A stretch of DNA of 17,456 nucleotides from Paraglomus occultum (lineage: Eukaryota > Glomeromycota > Glomeromycetes > Paraglomerales > Paraglomeraceae): positions 1 through 17,456 of the forward strand of contig CAJVPJ010000754.1 of the NCBI GenBank assembly GCA_910592205.1, given 5' to 3'. The translations under genes were made by a program, and so were the position numbers. The notes beneath the pieces were generated by a model. That model had not been told where the DNA came from. It searched no databases and saw only the letters and a list, made by a program, of their open reading frames with translations. This document shows positions 1-10,200 of the stretch, piece by piece; positions within the stretch are counted from its first letter, which is position 1, and every line of letters starts with the position of its first letter.

Positions 1-543
1 AATGCACCACACGGGACTACATCGGAGTATTCCACATGTGGAGCAGAAGCCATATCGAGAGTAACAATGGTAAAAGCGTTCATGAGCAACCATGTAGTAA
101 TAATAATTATTATTATTTTTTTTGCTGGTCGACTTGGACTTCAACCAACGATGCGTTACCGGAGTTTTAAATGCAGAAAAAAGTCCGGTCTCGTTAGACT
201 TGGTGAATCCAATAATGAGTTTGTTGCGACGAGAAAGCCATACGGAGTATCGTCTAAAGTTATTGTCATTTTTATCGTACTTGTGTGTTGGAAGTGAGTA
301 TATTCTCGCAAACTCACTCACAAGTGTTGGTGTGCATACTTCACTCCTTCCAAGTAATACCAGCGTTATCGTCTCATCTTTATAACTTTTGCGTTTGCGA
401 ATAGCGTAGTAAACGTTGTCAATTTGAGTTGGCTTTACGTCGGTGATTTCTTCGCAAGGTATCCAGTCAAGTTTATCGAGTTCATTCACGTAACAGGATT
501 GGATCAAGCTGCCAATGGCTGGAGTCTCTGATGCTAACGACAT
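1..543 (-). CDS. Kinase-like multidomain protein, 5' part only, runs off left edge
   Basis: An ATG at 543-541 on the minus strand opens a frame of 181 codons that stays open to the window edge. Residues 25-35 (LDWIPCEEITD) resemble the 'WIP' lead-in before the kinase-like domains of arbuscular mycorrhizal fungi, and VYYAIRKRK follows at 44-52. Residues 151-181 form a Cys-rich module (MVAHERFYHCYSRYGFCSTC, then Cys175 and Cys180), which in this group usually precedes a further kinase-like unit. There is no glycine-rich ATP loop in the visible part, so the first unit may be a pseudokinase. Residues 143-150 are Asn4-Tyr4, encoded by a triplet microsatellite. The open frame is seen directly. The family assignment rests on remembered motifs and is moderate. 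Function is unknown; signalling or scaffolding is only a guess. Confidence 0.62.
   Translation of the reverse strand, partial: MSLASETPAIGSLIQSCYVNELDKLDWIPCEEITDVKPTQIDNVYYAIRKRKSYKDETITLVLLGRSEVCTPTLVSEFARIYSLPTHKYDKNDNNFRRYSVWLSRRNKLIIGFTKSNETGLFSAFKTPVTHRWLKSKSTSKKNNNNYYYYMVAHERFYHCYSRYGFCSTCGILRCSPVWCI
98..120. repeat. Triplet microsatellite (TAA/TTA) inside the kinase-like gene
   Basis: A run of TAA-type triplets turns into TTA-type triplets. Read on the minus strand it gives four Asn and then four Tyr codons in frame with the gene at 1-543. Length variation here would change the linker between two modules without breaking the frame. Confidence 0.75.
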
Positions 544-645
544 ATTAATAGTTGGGAATTAGAAAACTTTTCAGTGCAGAATAATCAAATAGGAGATGCA
601 GGAGCAACAGCATTGGCAAAAGCTCTGGAATCAAATATTCACTAA
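538..645 (+). pseudogene. Leucine-rich-repeat (RNI type) fragment
   Basis: One plus-strand frame, bounded by stops at 535-537 and 643-645, ends with NNQIGDAGATALAKALESN. This is a near-perfect single unit of a ribonuclease-inhibitor-type leucine-rich repeat. There is no start codon and no second unit, so it is a remnant and not a gene. It overlaps the start and upstream sequence of the kinase-like gene on the other strand. A matching decayed set lies at 5480-5725, which suggests that such genes were once nearby or were spread by duplication. Confidence 0.45.
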
Positions 646-2934
646 TACTAAATATTACAATGTCTGTGTTACGTCGCACCAACGGAAGGAGGTCTATTTT
701 ACATTCCCGCGATAAAAATTAATGTGTGTTTCTTGATGCGTATACAACGACAATAACGAATCATACGATAACAGACCATGGAATGGTAAAAACGGATTGT
801 GACAGATGGTAGTGAACCGCAACCCATAATAATAAGCAAAGAATCGCAACACTTGTTCATAACAAGAACCACAGCGATTCAACTCACGACAGAGGATCGG
901 AAACAGAACAAAGGACCGCAACAGTAATCCGGAACAAAAGACTAGAAATACTGGCATGGGAAAAAGCGATGTTAATATAGTTGCATAGAATGTTAAGCAT
1001 TCATTACATTTGTTTTTTCTAAATTCTTTACTGGTGGTTTTTTTTTTTCAACCGGTTTGACCGGGATAATGTTGTTTAACGATTTTTTATGAGCCGGTAT
1101 GTTGATTTGGGGTGTGTTATCGATGGTTGTGGCAAGCTTTAATTATCCTGAGGTATGATAACGCAATCGTTTGTGTGAAAACATGAGACGTCTATGGTTA
1201 GTGTTAAACCCAGTTGTAAGAAAATAATAATGAAGAGCATAAGTTTTTAAAAGAAAATCCTTGGTGGGTATAATTTTGCTTGACATTAATTTTCGTGCTA
1301 CATTTATTTAAGCGTGACACGCATAAAGAACGGGGTGAAAGGTCAAAATGCAATATTTGCAGACGAGTTGATGGTTTGCTAGCCAAATGTTTAGCGGACA
1401 AATTGCTTTCGATTAACGGGAGAGCGGAGTAATTTCTTTGAAAAAGTATGAGCCCAATCAATGTCATGTATAAAAATAAATGTAATAAAGGCTTGTAACT
1501 TACTATCACATTGTATGTCAAAATGGGCTCCGAGATGATACGCAATTATGTCGACATTACAACTGATGATAAGAAATTATAACTTAAACTGTATTCGCGA
1601 ATAAAATTTCCGAATTGGGTTACACAGCAACTGAGTTGGAGAAAAGATAAGTGTTCAAGCAATGATATGTTCGAATAAAATGACATACAGGTCGAAACCT
1701 AATGTTTATTCATACTGCATTCATAGCATTATCCACACGGACTTGATCTACTTGAAATGTACCGGATAGAATGCGTAACAATATGCGTCTTCACCTAAAA
1801 AGAGTATCCCAAACGTCAGCAGTCATTCTAAACCAAAAGAGATAAGCGTTATTGATACAAATATAAATTACTGCTCGTTTCTTGTATACGGTATCTCCGG
1901 ATTATAAGATATCGATCACAAATCGTTTTGTGCAAGTGACCAGACCAAATCATGAACTGAACGACTTACTAAGCTAAGCCATTCCTTACAAAGAGGAAGA
2001 CGAAAATCTAGGGACTTTCGTGAATGCCCTGGTACCAGATTATCTTAATATATCCATCTAGTTTCGGATGAACAAGCAGTACCGGATGTACAGTCGTCTC
2101 GTTTGTATCCCCTTCATGCATGTCATTTGCGTTACATAAAAAATCATGTCATTTCCGCATATTCTACTTGGATTTATCGTAATTGGATGCTCATTTATCG
2201 TTTGGTTGTAATTAGAATATACCATATTTGGTTACAGTCCTGTGGCTTATTATACGTGACACGACACGCACCATTGTTTTAATTTTGCTTTTAAAAATCA
2301 GGTCGCACTTTAAGCGTTAGACCATATTTACAGAGAAAATTGGTTGTTACTATTCAACTTGCAAATATTTTCGCCCAAGATGGGGAATAAAACAAGAGAT
2401 GTATTGTCTCGAACAATTAATACTGAAATTGGAGGGATCGAGATTCGTATTGCGTACGTCATACAAGAACACAGGAGTTACACAGGAGTTGCACATGTTT
2501 GTTATCGGTGAATATAACGCAGTCAAGTATTGTTGAGAGCAGGTCGATACTATTAATAATCATGATCAATAATTGGGTGAATCAAGCCTTTTTTTTTCGT
2601 ATTGCATTAGTCGACAGACAATACTAAGAATGCGTTCTGAAATATGTGGTGAGTATTACCATCTCGCATGCCAGATACATCGATTGGCAGTTACAATAAC
2701 AGATATATTACTATCATGACGATGTAGACATTTACAGTGTGGCTTTTCACTGTCTGCATAGGGCTTGAAGCTGCATGATACAAATAAAGAATACGACTGC
2801 GCAAAATGGATAATCTATGAAGATCGCCAAGAGGACAAGTAGTCTATCCAAATAACAATATGGATTATGGTACTGATGTGCACAGTTACTTTTAAACTGT
2901 AATACAAGCTACCTAAACAAGGCTCTACAATAGA
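646..2934. other. Intergenic, no convincing gene
   Basis: The stretch is AT-rich and stop-rich on both strands. A minus-strand frame at 957-694 starts with a real ATG and encodes 87 residues with a hydrophobic N-terminus. Another at 1545-1204 encodes 113 residues. Neither shows a family motif or convincing codon pattern, and I do not call them. Small direct repeats occur near 2469-2495 (ACACAGGAGTT twice) and 2118-2155 (CATGTCATTT twice). I see no RNA gene. Confidence 0.5.
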
Positions 2935-2999
2935 ATGAATTGCATCCTCAACTGTGACCAATCAAGGTTGTTATGAAGTCTTATATTAATGTGATTTGA
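2935..2999 (+). promoter_or_regulatory. Two short upstream ORFs before the oxidase
   Basis: ATG at 2935 opens 13 codons ending at 2976. ATG at 2973 overlaps it and opens 8 codons ending at 2999, 17 bases before the oxidase ATG at 3017. If the transcript starts upstream of 2935, these could damp or regulate translation. The reading frames are visible; the role is inferred and the transcription start is unknown. Confidence 0.3.
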
Positions 3000-3016
3000 C
3001 CGAACAGCAGTCATAC

Positions 3017-4789
3017 ATGGCTGACACGAAACTCCCCAAATTCCATGGGAAGGTAACCTTACGCACTGACGCTGACTACGAGGCTCAGAGCTATCAGTAT
3101 GCCTCGAGCTCGTACTTGAAACAGGGAACCATTCACCCGGCGGCCATTATAAAGGCAGCAAACGACGACGATGTGATCAAAGCCATCAAGTATGCGAAAG
3201 AAAACAACATCGCTGTGGCCGTGCGCACAGGAGGCCATCAATACAGCGGCGCGTCATCCACTAATGGGGATAACATTCAGCTCGATGTATCCGAGACGTA
3301 TCAGGATTTTGAATGGGAGGATGATGATTGCACGATAGTGACACTCGGTATCAGCATTGCGTTGGACGATTTCAATAAAAACCTCGGGGGAAAGAGACGA
3401 TTCGTGCCACATGGTCAATGCCAATACGTCCATGTGGGTGGACATGTCCAAACCGGAGGATACGGTCAGTTGGGCAGAAGTTTCGGCCTTTTCGCAGATC
3501 ATGTCAAAAAATTCCGCATCATCACCGCCGATGGTGAACCACGTTGGGTTTCCCGCGACGTTGAACAAGATAAGGATTTATTTTATGCCGTGTTGGGTGG
3601 GAGTCCTGGAAACTTTGGGGTGATTACACATATCACGCTGCAAGTTCACAGAGATGAAGACTATCCGAATTCACGCGGTTTCAGAGGCGTATACCCATGG
3701 GGCCGTCATCGTCTCCAGGCCTTGTTGGATATCATGGTAGAAATGGTCGAAGATGAGAATTTCCCTGGCGATTTCGATTATTGTGTGACGGTGTTGAGCG
3801 AGCCGTTGTCTTCGGCTCTCGAGGGAGAAGTGGAGACAAACTACGACAAGAAGTTTCGTAAACATGACCCGGTTGTAGTTTGGTGCCCGGTAATCTTTGT
3901 ATTCGTACAATGGGCCAATCTGCAAGGAGCTGGGCAAACCTACGACCCAACCTTTGTCCACAAAGTTAAACATGCCGCTGGGACAGGGTATGTCGAAGTC
4001 AACGACGACAAACACGTACCAATTTCTCAGTTGACCCGTCACTGGATTTTCCCAATCGCACGGGAATTCGAACTTCCATACGTCAAGCGTACACACACGT
4101 CCAATTACAGTGGCAAGAAGCTCAAGGCTACCGGGTGGTCAGATTGGATTTCCCGTCGAATCGACGGAATCGATCACGGTGTCAGTATATCAGCACAATT
4201 CCAGAATTTTGGTGGCGCCAACTCGCGATTTTACCGAAACGGAATCAACAGTCCCACATCGTTCAGTTGGCGAGACACGACCATTAGCTACACGCTGGAT
4301 GCATTCTACAACCACGATCACCAACACGAGAGGGCGATAAAGTGGCAGCAAGGAAACGACAAGGCGGTTGGACACCCCGACGCTCCATTCTGCGATCATG
4401 ATCGTCGCGTTTTGTGGGGCTCGCACGATTTGGACTTGAGTGCCAATCGGGAGTATTATTATGACAAAAACCCGGCAGGAAAGTACGAGCGACTGTGCGA
4501 AATCAAGAAACGGTACGATCCGACAGGCGTGTTCACTCCAAACAGATTCTGCATCGGTCTCCCAGTCCCAGATCCAGCAGGGGGCCCCAAGCCCCTGGTT
4601 TTCCAAAGTGAGGCGGAGACTTCTACGATTAATAGAATCAAGCATGCCGGTTTGGAGATCATAGAGAAAGTAGCCGCCTCTGTAGAAGCGAGCGTAGAAG
4701 ATAAATTCTGGAAAATGACGTCGATGAAGCGCGAACACGGCAAGCCTGTTCCTTTGTGGGATACCTGGAAAGTTGAATATGTCGAATGA
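3017..4789 (+). CDS. FAD-linked oxidoreductase, berberine-bridge-enzyme-like
   Basis: One uninterrupted frame gives 590 residues from ATG 3017. The frame extends 7 codons further upstream but without an ATG. Residues about 38-215 form a PCMH-type FAD-binding domain: RTGGHQYSGASS at 70-81 carries His74, and GQCQYVHVGGHVQTGG at 133-148 carries Cys135. In the family these two positions attach FAD through 8-alpha-histidyl and 6-S-cysteinyl bonds. GGSPGNFGVITH at 194-205 is the conserved FAD-domain end. The BBE C-terminal motif (REYYYDKNPAGKYERL, YDPTGVFTPNRF) is at 478-511. About 75 residues follow that motif, more than usual. No signal peptide or membrane segment is visible, so the enzyme is probably cytosolic, unlike many secreted relatives. 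The substrate (sugar, oligosaccharide or alkaloid-like) cannot be read from sequence. No pathway neighbours are present. Confidence 0.93.
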   Translation: MADTKLPKFHGKVTLRTDADYEAQSYQYASSSYLKQGTIHPAAIIKAANDDDVIKAIKYAKENNIAVAVRTGGHQYSGASSTNGDNIQLDVSETYQDFEWEDDDCTIVTLGISIALDDFNKNLGGKRRFVPHGQCQYVHVGGHVQTGGYGQLGRSFGLFADHVKKFRIITADGEPRWVSRDVEQDKDLFYAVLGGSPGNFGVITHITLQVHRDEDYPNSRGFRGVYPWGRHRLQALLDIMVEMVEDENFPGDFDYCVTVLSEPLSSALEGEVETNYDKKFRKHDPVVVWCPVIFVFVQWANLQGAGQTYDPTFVHKVKHAAGTGYVEVNDDKHVPISQLTRHWIFPIAREFELPYVKRTHTSNYSGKKLKATGWSDWISRRIDGIDHGVSISAQFQNFGGANSRFYRNGINSPTSFSWRDTTISYTLDAFYNHDHQHERAIKWQQGNDKAVGHPDAPFCDHDRRVLWGSHDLDLSANREYYYDKNPAGKYERLCEIKKRYDPTGVFTPNRFCIGLPVPDPAGGPKPLVFQSEAETSTINRIKHAGLEIIEKVAASVEASVEDKFWKMTSMKREHGKPVPLWDTWKVEYVE

Positions 4790-4921
4790 AGAAGGCTTTA
4801 ATGATTACGAGACGGAGACGGGAGAAAATGTCGTGTTTGAATAAGAGTGGTGTTTTGATGATATAGTGGGAAAAGGGTCTTGGTGGTATATATAATACAG
4901 TAGTTTTTCTTTATTTGTATC

Positions 4922-4927
4922 AATAAA
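4922..4927 (+). terminator. Likely polyadenylation signal of the oxidase gene
   Basis: AATAAA lies 133 bases after the oxidase stop codon in AT-rich sequence. It is a canonical hexamer, but such hexamers are common in DNA of this composition. Confidence 0.4.
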
Positions 4928-5479
4928 TAACCTGCCATTGCGCAAAATTGACTTGTTAAGGGAGAGGGTACTTTGTTGAATCCGTTACATGCCAAAGCAT
5001 TCGAAAACTTGCAAATTGCCTGTCACTTGTAAATGTCCAGTAAATGTAAATCACGTGATATAGATTATCATTTGTAATAATCAAAAAGTCTAACGCTGAC
5101 GTATAATAATAGATAACCTTAATTGACCCCCTCAACTCGGCGCTAAAAATAACTCGTAACTTTATTGCCGCCATCTTATGTAAAAGTAGAACCCCTATTT
5201 GCTTGCCTATTACGACAATTTGGGGGCAGTCTTTATTTCGAAATACCAATCGGGTTTCATAATTGACGAACTGACAATTATAATACTCTTAATAAACAAA
5301 TCGTATAATGAGACGGCACGAAATCTCTTGTTCTGAACGCGTTTTGCGTAACAAATAATGGGTTTTATTTGCGCATATACGATTGTCAGTAATTTGTTCT
5401 CGTCGCCTGTTCAAAATCCATTTCTTAGATTACAGATTGATGAACATTTAATAAAATTCTATCAACATCCTCGTCTCAA
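4928..5479. other. Intergenic, no gene seen
   Basis: AT-rich sequence with several short frames on both strands, none with a recognisable motif or a plausible start. No RNA gene or strong repeat is visible. Confidence 0.5.
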
Positions 5480-5725
5480 AACCTCTGCCACAGCCACAGC
5501 ACCTGTACCTCAGTTTATTATTAGTAAGATCCAAAGAAGTCGGAGAAGAATTTGATTCTAGAGCTTTTGGCAATGCTACAAATTTAAAGTAGACAGAGAA
5601 GAATTTGATTCTAGAGCTTTTGGCAATGCTGCTCCTGATTAGATCCAAGATTCAAAGAAGTCAGAGAAGAATTTGATTCAAAAGTGCTGCTGCTCCTGTT
5701 TCACCAATCTGGTTATTGTCAAGAT
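5480..5725 (-). pseudogene. Decayed leucine-rich-repeat (RNI type) units
   Basis: Read on the minus strand, 5723-5672 gives LDNNQIGETGAAAL and then a stop. Further along, LPKALESNSSPTSLDLTNNK is readable to about 5505. These match the repeat N-x-I-G-x-x-G-A-x-A-L-A-K-A-L-E-S-N-S-S-L-T-S-L-D-L of ribonuclease-inhibitor-type leucine-rich proteins. In-frame stops and shortened spacing between units (about 50-65 bases rather than the usual 84) show decay. Underlying DNA copies are at 5542-5577, 5595-5630 and 5663-5680. It resembles the plus-strand fragment at 538-645. Confidence 0.5.
5542..5680. repeat. Three direct copies of a 36-base unit
   Basis: The unit beginning AGAAGAATTTGATTCTAGAG and ending GGCAATGCT occurs at 5542-5577 and 5595-5630, almost identical. 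A shortened third copy is at 5663-5680. Each unit corresponds on the minus strand to the ALAKALESNSS part of a leucine-rich repeat, so the DNA repeat is explained by the decayed protein repeat. Confidence 0.75.
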
Positions 5726-7254
5726 TGTTTGGTCTCTAATTTGATAGCCTTCCATATTTATATTTAATATATTGTCATGCTAATTAAGCATTATATAGTA
5801 AGCATATGCTAACAGTCTCATTGTTAATGTACTATTTTGTTCATATTTCAAAGATTCCTATAGCTGTTCTAAAGGGACTCTCATACCGCCCAAGCATCAA
5901 AATAGTTGGCCCAATACCTCTCAATTCAATTCTGAAGATCCGTTCTGGGACATCGGGTTTCAAGTTAACTAGATCAAAGACCACTCAGAATTTTGATAAA
6001 ACGTTTGCACAACAATCAGTGCCTTCAGCGTCTCGGTCATCTTTTATCCCCGAGTCTTGTTCTCGATCAAATCATCATTGTAAGTAGAACAGTTCTCTAC
6101 GTTTAATAAAATCCGTGTTCTGTTTTGTTTATTCCGGTAAAGTTATATTTGTTGCTGGCGAAGCGTAAAACCCTTTTCAGCATCGGTAAGATATTAAAGT
6201 AGAATTTTTTACATCAGGGTTACTATTTACATAACTCTTTCAACACGTTAGTTTAGAGAAAAAATTTGCGCGTACGACTCGAGTTAAATAATAGTCTGTA
6301 TCTATCGATAAGTATCTGAAACCCAATTCTAAGGTCACCAATTTCTTTCACAAGTTTGGTGAACGTAGAGGTAGTCAAAGCCTCGTTAGAGATAGCTAGA
6401 TCTCAACGTCAATATACAAACCAACGCACACCTTCATAGACACTCTTAATTTCCGCCTTTATAGTTGTAGTCGACAACTCTCGCTTAATATGTAAATCTT
6501 ACACCCATTACAGCCTCTTTTTCTTCTTTCCTTCTAATGCTAACAGATTTGCAAACTAACTTATTCTGTGCCTTTGCTTCTGAGAATCAAAGTTTGTTGG
6601 CAGGGTCAAAGACTATTAATTTTGACCGTGACTGTAGTTTTCCTATTGTTCTAACAGCTATGACACGCTATGATGTTTGGAAATATAGAAATGGCGTACG
6701 ATCTGATCAAATTTACAGCCTAACCGTAAGATCGAAATTTACAGTCTAACCACAACGCTGAAACTTGTACCAATAACACTACGCAGCGGTTATAGAAAAA
6801 CGAAACTGTTCGTTGTCATTGATAAACACTGTTATTATTACAATATAAACAATCACTATATCTCGCTTTCTGTTTCGCCTCAAAGTGGGGATATAAGCGG
6901 GTTAGTGAACAGCGTATCTTATAAATGTTGGGAATATAACTGGGGGTGAGATATAGCCGGGTGGGATATACATAAAGTGTACGCCTTATGATTATTATTA
7001 TAGAATTCAATTGTAAAAATGAATGACATTTCTTGCTGTGCGTGGAACCTCCCCATTGGCTAATTCATTTGAGATGAATAGATCGCCACATTTCTTCTTT
7101 GGGCTAAAGCCTTTTACGATTCAACTTATGAATTACGACATTTGAAAGCCAATATTAACGGCAGACTTGATTACTGTTATTATTCTTTCTATCCCCAGCG
7201 TTCTTGACATCAAGTCATACCAATTGTTGCTTACTCGTGAATATATCCGATATA
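5726..7254. other. Intergenic and upstream region of the tricalbin gene
   Basis: A plus-strand frame at 5806-6087 (93 residues) ends close to a donor-like GTAAGT, and another lies at 6537-6749 (70 residues). Neither has a recognisable motif. A short direct repeat (AAATTTACAG, then C/TCTAACC) occurs twice between 6709 and 6752. Related G-rich motifs GGATATAAGCGGG and GAGATATAGCCGGG lie at about 6888-6961. The promoter of the tricalbin gene should lie in the last few hundred bases, but I see no decisive element. Confidence 0.4.
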
Positions 7255-10200
7255 ATGGAACCCGCGAAAGCAAATGAAATCAAACAAAATGCAGAACAGT
7301 TGAACAAGGAACTCGCTCACGACGACGCTCATACGAATATCCACACATTCCACCCTGACGCTCCACCAGATAAAAAAGCTTCGGCAGCCAAAAAAGCTGA
7401 TTTAGATCGTCACGGTTCAATCGGTCAAAGAGTAATTGCCGATATCGCTGATTCTAGTGAGGATCCATCATCAAAAGTTGACCCGACGCAAATTGCCGAA
7501 CAGTCCATACCAAAATCTCCTGCTGCTGCTGCTGCTACCGCCACTCCAACAAAGCCTGTAGAGTTTCCAAAGTGGTATCGAGTCGGATGGAAACAAGTTG
7601 CCGATCCTGGATCGAAAGAAGCAGGGATTGAGGTCTATGATAGCGTTTTGAAAGAGTTATATTATAGTAACTTGTGGGAACATGCGGCTGTTGTTTTCGT
7701 GAGCTTTTTCGCAACTTGGTTTATTGCGTACTTTAGCTTTAGCGTCATGTGGTTGGCAATTGTCTTGACATTTGTTGGTAGGTTAGTCCAAACGGATGAA
7801 TTGTAATTTACGAAGTGTTAGACAGTTTGCAGCTAGAAGGGAGAAAAAAGCACGCGGGTATCATAAATGTCTTGACAAAAAAAAACAACATCCATTTTTT
7901 TATCCGACTCTCTTGTTAACCAAAACTTAATTCTTGTTATTTATTCCAGCAACCTATTTCAAAATTACCTATTCTCGATTCGTTCGCGATGCTCGAAGCG
8001 ATGCGGCGCGTGATTTAGCACTCAGTGCAGAAACAATAAAGGAACCTATCGAATGGCTTAACGAATTTATCCGACGTTTTTGGTTGATTTACGAACCAAT
8101 TCTTTCGGCAACAGTCATCAAACAAGTAGACAGCGTTCTCGCTGCATCGACACCGGGTTTTCTGGATTCAATTCGATTGACGACATTCACACTTGGCACT
8201 AAACCTCCTCGGGTCGAGAATGTTGTGACATATACAAAGGTGGAAGACAATACGATCGAAATGGTTTGGAATTTTGGATTCGAACCAAACGATTCGGCAA
8301 ATATGACTAGAGAGCAATTGAGGAGGAAGGTCAGACCAAAGATTGTGCTGACTGCGCGTGTCGGGCGTGGCGTGGTTGGAGCGGGCATACCGGTATTGGT
8401 GGAGGATATGACTTTTAGCGGAAAGATGAAAATTAAAATGAGCTTGGCGGAGGAATTTCCCTATGTGCATACAGTGCGTCTGTGTTTCTTGGAAGAGCCC
8501 AAGGTGGACTTTGTGTTGAAGCCGATTGGCGGTGAGACTTTTGGATTCGATATTAAGCTTGTACGTGGTAAACGAGGGCGTAGTGATGAAAATGGTGTGC
8601 GGAGAGTTGAGTTGGATGTGGCGTACTAGCAAACACGATTATTGATATCACTAGTCTCACCATGCTCTAACATTTTGCGGTTGTTTATGCTAGATTCCTG
8701 GATTGGCACACTTTATCCATTCTCTTATACATTCAAATTTGAGGCCTATGATGTACTATCCGGAAGAATATAGCATCGACGTCGGTGCACTTATGAAGGG
8801 AGCTGCCGTTGGTACTGTACAAACGTCTTAATAATTTTTTTTTTCATTCATAACCCATTATTCCCCCCCCCCCCCCCTCCCCTCTTCCTCCCCTTCCCCC
8901 CGGAACTCGCTATTGACTATCTATATTTTCTAATATAGAATCAGCAATCGGTATCCTGAAATTGGTTCTTTACAACGCACGCAACATTCGCAATGCAGAA
9001 AAATTTGGAACTTCAGATCCCTATGTTAAATTCGGGATTGGGCCACTCAGAAAAGAGCTTGCTCGCACAAAAGTTATTTCAAACTCGTTGTCGCCTTATT
9101 GGAACGAGACTCATTATCTCGTGTTGAATAATTTGGTTGATGATTTACATCTGGAAGTTTACGATTCTAACGTCGGACGAGATAGACTGTTGGGCAGTTC
9201 TACATTCAAACTTGAGTCTTTGGTTAAGAAACCCAAGGATTCCATGTAAGTAGAGCAATGGGATGTGATGTATATTTTCGCGAATACTACTATGATTCGG
9301 TGATATACGTTTTTGGTCATATTACGATGTTAACCTAGTTCTATATAGTACTGCTCCTGTTTTATTCGACAATGTTAAGTCTGGCGAGATTTACTATGAT
9401 GTGGAATGGCTACCAATAGCTGAGCGCGTTCCCGACCAGCCGATTCAAGATTCTAGTATGTATAAAATTTCTAAGAAATCCCAACATGAAGAACAGAGTC
9501 GCTAATATCTATTTTGATCATGACACAGATATCGGTATTATACGCCTAACAATCGATCAAGCCATAGACTTGGATCCAAAAAAATCTGCAGTAGGTGAAT
9601 ACAATCCGTATGCGGAGCTCTACTTTAACAAGAAGCTTATCCACACTACAAAGAAAATCAAACGAAGTAACTCTCCTTCATGGAATGTAAATACCATATT
9701 CTGCACTGAGCCGATGTCTATTCATACGCGTGCAAACGCTTTGCTCACCACTTAAATACCGTTTTTTCCAATGTTTAAAGGATACGATCGAGTTATTTGT
9801 ACCTAACAAACAGTCGGCTCATCTGGGTGTGATAATTCGAGATGCACGGGATTTCGCAGAGGATCCGGCAGTCGGCGTATATCGAAGTCCACTGAAAACA
9901 TTGTTAGCGAGCTTGGAATCAAAAATAGATACCTTTAGTTTAATGTACGCTGATTCTGGAAAGATAAAATTGCACTGTGAATGGAAGCCCATTTTAATAG
10001 ATTACATGCCAAATGCCTCCGGATATGGTGAGTTGCAAGTTCTGGGCTCTTATGTTTATTGCTACAGCTTGTTTAACCATAAATAACGTCAATTGCAGTC
10101 GATCCGATCGGTGTCGTTAAGGCGCACATCAAGTCTGCGCAAGACTTGAAGAATGTAGAGGCCCTAGGTGAATACCATTATTTATTAAAGCAAGTGCTGT

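Noticed and set aside
1-53. A minus-strand ATG at 53-51 with good context and 17 open codons
   Set aside because: It is in another frame from the 181-codon ORF starting at 543, which carries recognisable family motifs across the same bases.
694-957. An 87-residue minus-strand ORF with a hydrophobic start
   Set aside because: Composition is Leu/Phe/Tyr-rich as expected of random AT-rich sequence; no motif and no neighbours support it.
1204-1545. A 113-residue minus-strand ORF
   Set aside because: No motif or supporting context, and the codon pattern is not persuasive.
3059-4743. Several long frames on both strands across the oxidase
   Set aside because: All overlap the 590-residue oxidase frame with clear family motifs, and they have none of their own.
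8089-8632. Long minus-strand frames across the second tricalbin exon
   Set aside because: They are antisense shadows of the SMP-domain exon.
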